6,415 bases of DNA from Bacteroidales bacterium (lineage in GTDB: Bacteria; Bacteroidota; Bacteroidia; Bacteroidales; UBA932). A program made the translations under genes and the position numbers. The number at the start of each line of letters is the position of its first letter. Position 1 is the first letter of the stretch. Positions 5,256 through 6,415 of this stretch are shown piece by piece. Below the pieces are notes generated by a model. It had not been told where the DNA came from. It did not search any database and worked only from the letters and a program-made list of their open reading frames with translations. The DNA is taken from positions 1-6,415 of the forward strand of contig JABUTQ010000372.1 of assembly GCA_021443605.1 (NCBI GenBank), written 5' to 3'.

Positions 5256-6415
5256 AAGATAAATAGATATTTGGCAATTGCCTTTGTTTCAATAATCTGC
5301 GCTTCTTGCGCCGAGGTGGTTCCGGTTGAGAACGATTGCTTTGACGGCATAGAGTTCAGTGCGGCCGAGGAATCCGATTCCACCCCTGTCATAACCAAGG
5401 CGGATGTCTATAAAACTATGGCAAGGGCCGATTGGTATTACCTCAGGTTTGGAGGAACTACTGACAAACAAACCAAGGAGAACAACAAAATAGTCAAGTT
5501 CAGGCTGCATGAGTATTACACTCCCCCAACTGGCGGTGCTACTACCCCGAAGTGGGGCGTGTATGAACTATCGACATCCAATGCCGGCCGTCTTGATCCT
5601 GTAGATGGTTCAGAACAATTGAACTGGCAAACCTTTAACGGAAAGCACACTTTCCACACCTGGTCTGAGCCTGAAGGACTTAAGATGGATGCCGACACCA
5701 CGACGGGTGTATTTGATATGACCATCAACAACCACGACTACGAGCGCTTTGTGGGAGTCAAGGTGGTTGACAAGGACTATGCGAACAATGGCGTCACAGT
5801 CGGGCTCGATTATCGTCACCTTATCAGCAAGATTCAGATAGACAAGATTACGATAATTCATAACGATGGCAGTGTTAATGAAGGTATATTGGGCAGCCTT
5901 CTGTCCTTTTACTTCCCCAATCTTCCGGTGATGGGCAATTTCTACACCGGCCTTGAAGCCGGTGGCACCGACCCTCACGTGGAGATGCTCCCCGAAAGCG
6001 AGAACAAGATTGGTCAGATGGTCAACTTTATGAAATTCCCCTACAGGACTTGGGACGGAAGTGGTTCTTGGAACACCAGCAGCGCAGTTAATCCATTCTT
6101 GTTTTCAACAAACTATGGTGGGACATCGTCGATTACTTGGACTCCGAGACCGTTCTATACTCTGCCGTTCAAGTTCGAGGATTATGGAAAGTTTGTTGTC
6201 ACTGTCACTCACGATAGGGAGAAAGCACCCAAGAATTATGAGGGCAATCTGGCTGATATTGTTAACAATGCTTCTGAAATCAAGGCAGGCGAGGTGCTTG
6301 TGCTCCGTCTTGTTCTCCACGACCAGAGAGGTGCCGGTGGAGTGGGAGTTACCATCAAAGACTGGGATGTCCGTGACGTTGCCGTTCAGCAGGTTCCTTC
6401 GCACGTGGGGGTTAC
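5253..6415 (+). CDS. Fimbrillin-like lipoprotein, 3' partial
   Basis: The frame is open from ATG at 5253 through the window end, giving 387 full codons and no stop. The N-terminus is a lipoprotein signal: MKINRYLAIAFVSII then C-A-S-C with the predicted lipid Cys at 19; the -3 position is an unusual Cys. T-K-A lies at 48-50. The rest has the layout of a fimbrillin-family protein of a different sub-type from genes 2 and 3: a strand WYYLRFGG at 61-68, HTFHTW at 132-137, a D-Y-E-R-F-V-G segment at 162-168, LDYRHLISKIQI at 185-196, F-P-N-L-P at 221-225, W-T-P-R-P at 296-300, A-G-E-V-L-V-L at 345-351, and a closing I-K-D-W at 368-371. The closing part resembles the beginning of the visible part of gene 1. 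More protein, possibly a C-terminal module as in gene 1, should follow beyond the edge. Likely role: fimbrial subunit, anchor or adhesin on the outer membrane. Confidence 0.88.
   Translation, partial: MKINRYLAIAFVSIICASCAEVVPVENDCFDGIEFSAAEESDSTPVITKADVYKTMARADWYYLRFGGTTDKQTKENNKIVKFRLHEYYTPPTGGATTPKWGVYELSTSNAGRLDPVDGSEQLNWQTFNGKHTFHTWSEPEGLKMDADTTTGVFDMTINNHDYERFVGVKVVDKDYANNGVTVGLDYRHLISKIQIDKITIIHNDGSVNEGILGSLLSFYFPNLPVMGNFYTGLEAGGTDPHVEMLPESENKIGQMVNFMKFPYRTWDGSGSWNTSSAVNPFLFSTNYGGTSSITWTPRPFYTLPFKFEDYGKFVVTVTHDREKAPKNYEGNLADIVNNASEIKAGEVLVLRLVLHDQRGAGGVGVTIKDWDVRDVAVQQVPSHVGV

Noticed and set aside
5945..5964. Inverted repeat CACCGGC/GCCGGTG with a 6-base loop
   Set aside because: The stem is only seven base pairs, it sits in the middle of gene 4 without a T tract, and it is explained by codons for Thr-Gly-Leu-Glu-Ala-Gly; a terminator or operator is not supported.
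1..6415. tRNA, rRNA, CRISPR, insertion sequence or attachment site
   Set aside because: The window is coding almost end to end. No cloverleaf, regularly spaced DNA repeat, transposase or terminal inverted repeat is visible.

Overview
The window reads as one stretch of a surface-fimbriae or adhesin operon from a member of the Bacteroidota, most likely order Bacteroidales. The evidence is the set of fimbrillin-like (Mfa/FimA-type) folds, type II lipoprotein signal peptides, near-absence of classical Shine-Dalgarno sites with A-rich sequence before the starts, and GLUG-like beta-helix tails. Base composition is close to half G+C by eye. That fits several Bacteroidales families (Prevotellaceae, Muribaculaceae, Rikenellaceae and others), and I cannot choose between them.

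The layout is four plus-strand genes packed head to tail with gaps of 4, 6 and 5 bases; nothing is non-coding beyond these gaps. Gene 1 (1-1265) has lost its 5' end to the window edge. It shows the C-terminal part of a fimbrillin domain, a duplicated ~150-residue module and a beta-helix-like cap. Gene 2 (1270-2952, 560 aa) is a lipoprotein with a complete fimbrillin-like domain and a short GLUG-like tail. Gene 3 (2959-5247, 762 aa) is a lipoprotein with a fimbrillin-like domain and a long glycine-rich tail of seven or eight GLUG-like units. Gene 4 (5253-6415) is a lipoprotein with a fimbrillin-like domain that runs off the 3' edge; 387 full codons are visible with no stop.

Genes 2 and 3 share one fimbrillin sub-type, with an F-x-x-G-D-x-I motif after a T-[KR]-[AS] site. 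Genes 1 and 4 look like a second sub-type with W/P-rich sheets and a late I-x-x-W or V-x-x-W strand. The four products were probably made together, lipidated, moved to the outer membrane, and used as subunits, tips, anchors or stand-alone adhesins. No usher, protease, regulator, transposase, RNA gene, CRISPR array, promoter or terminator is visible; the promoter must lie upstream and the end of the operon downstream. The main points for a second look are the graded C-terminal modules, the tandem duplication and composition step in gene 1, the cysteine ladder in gene 3, and the A-rich gene junctions.
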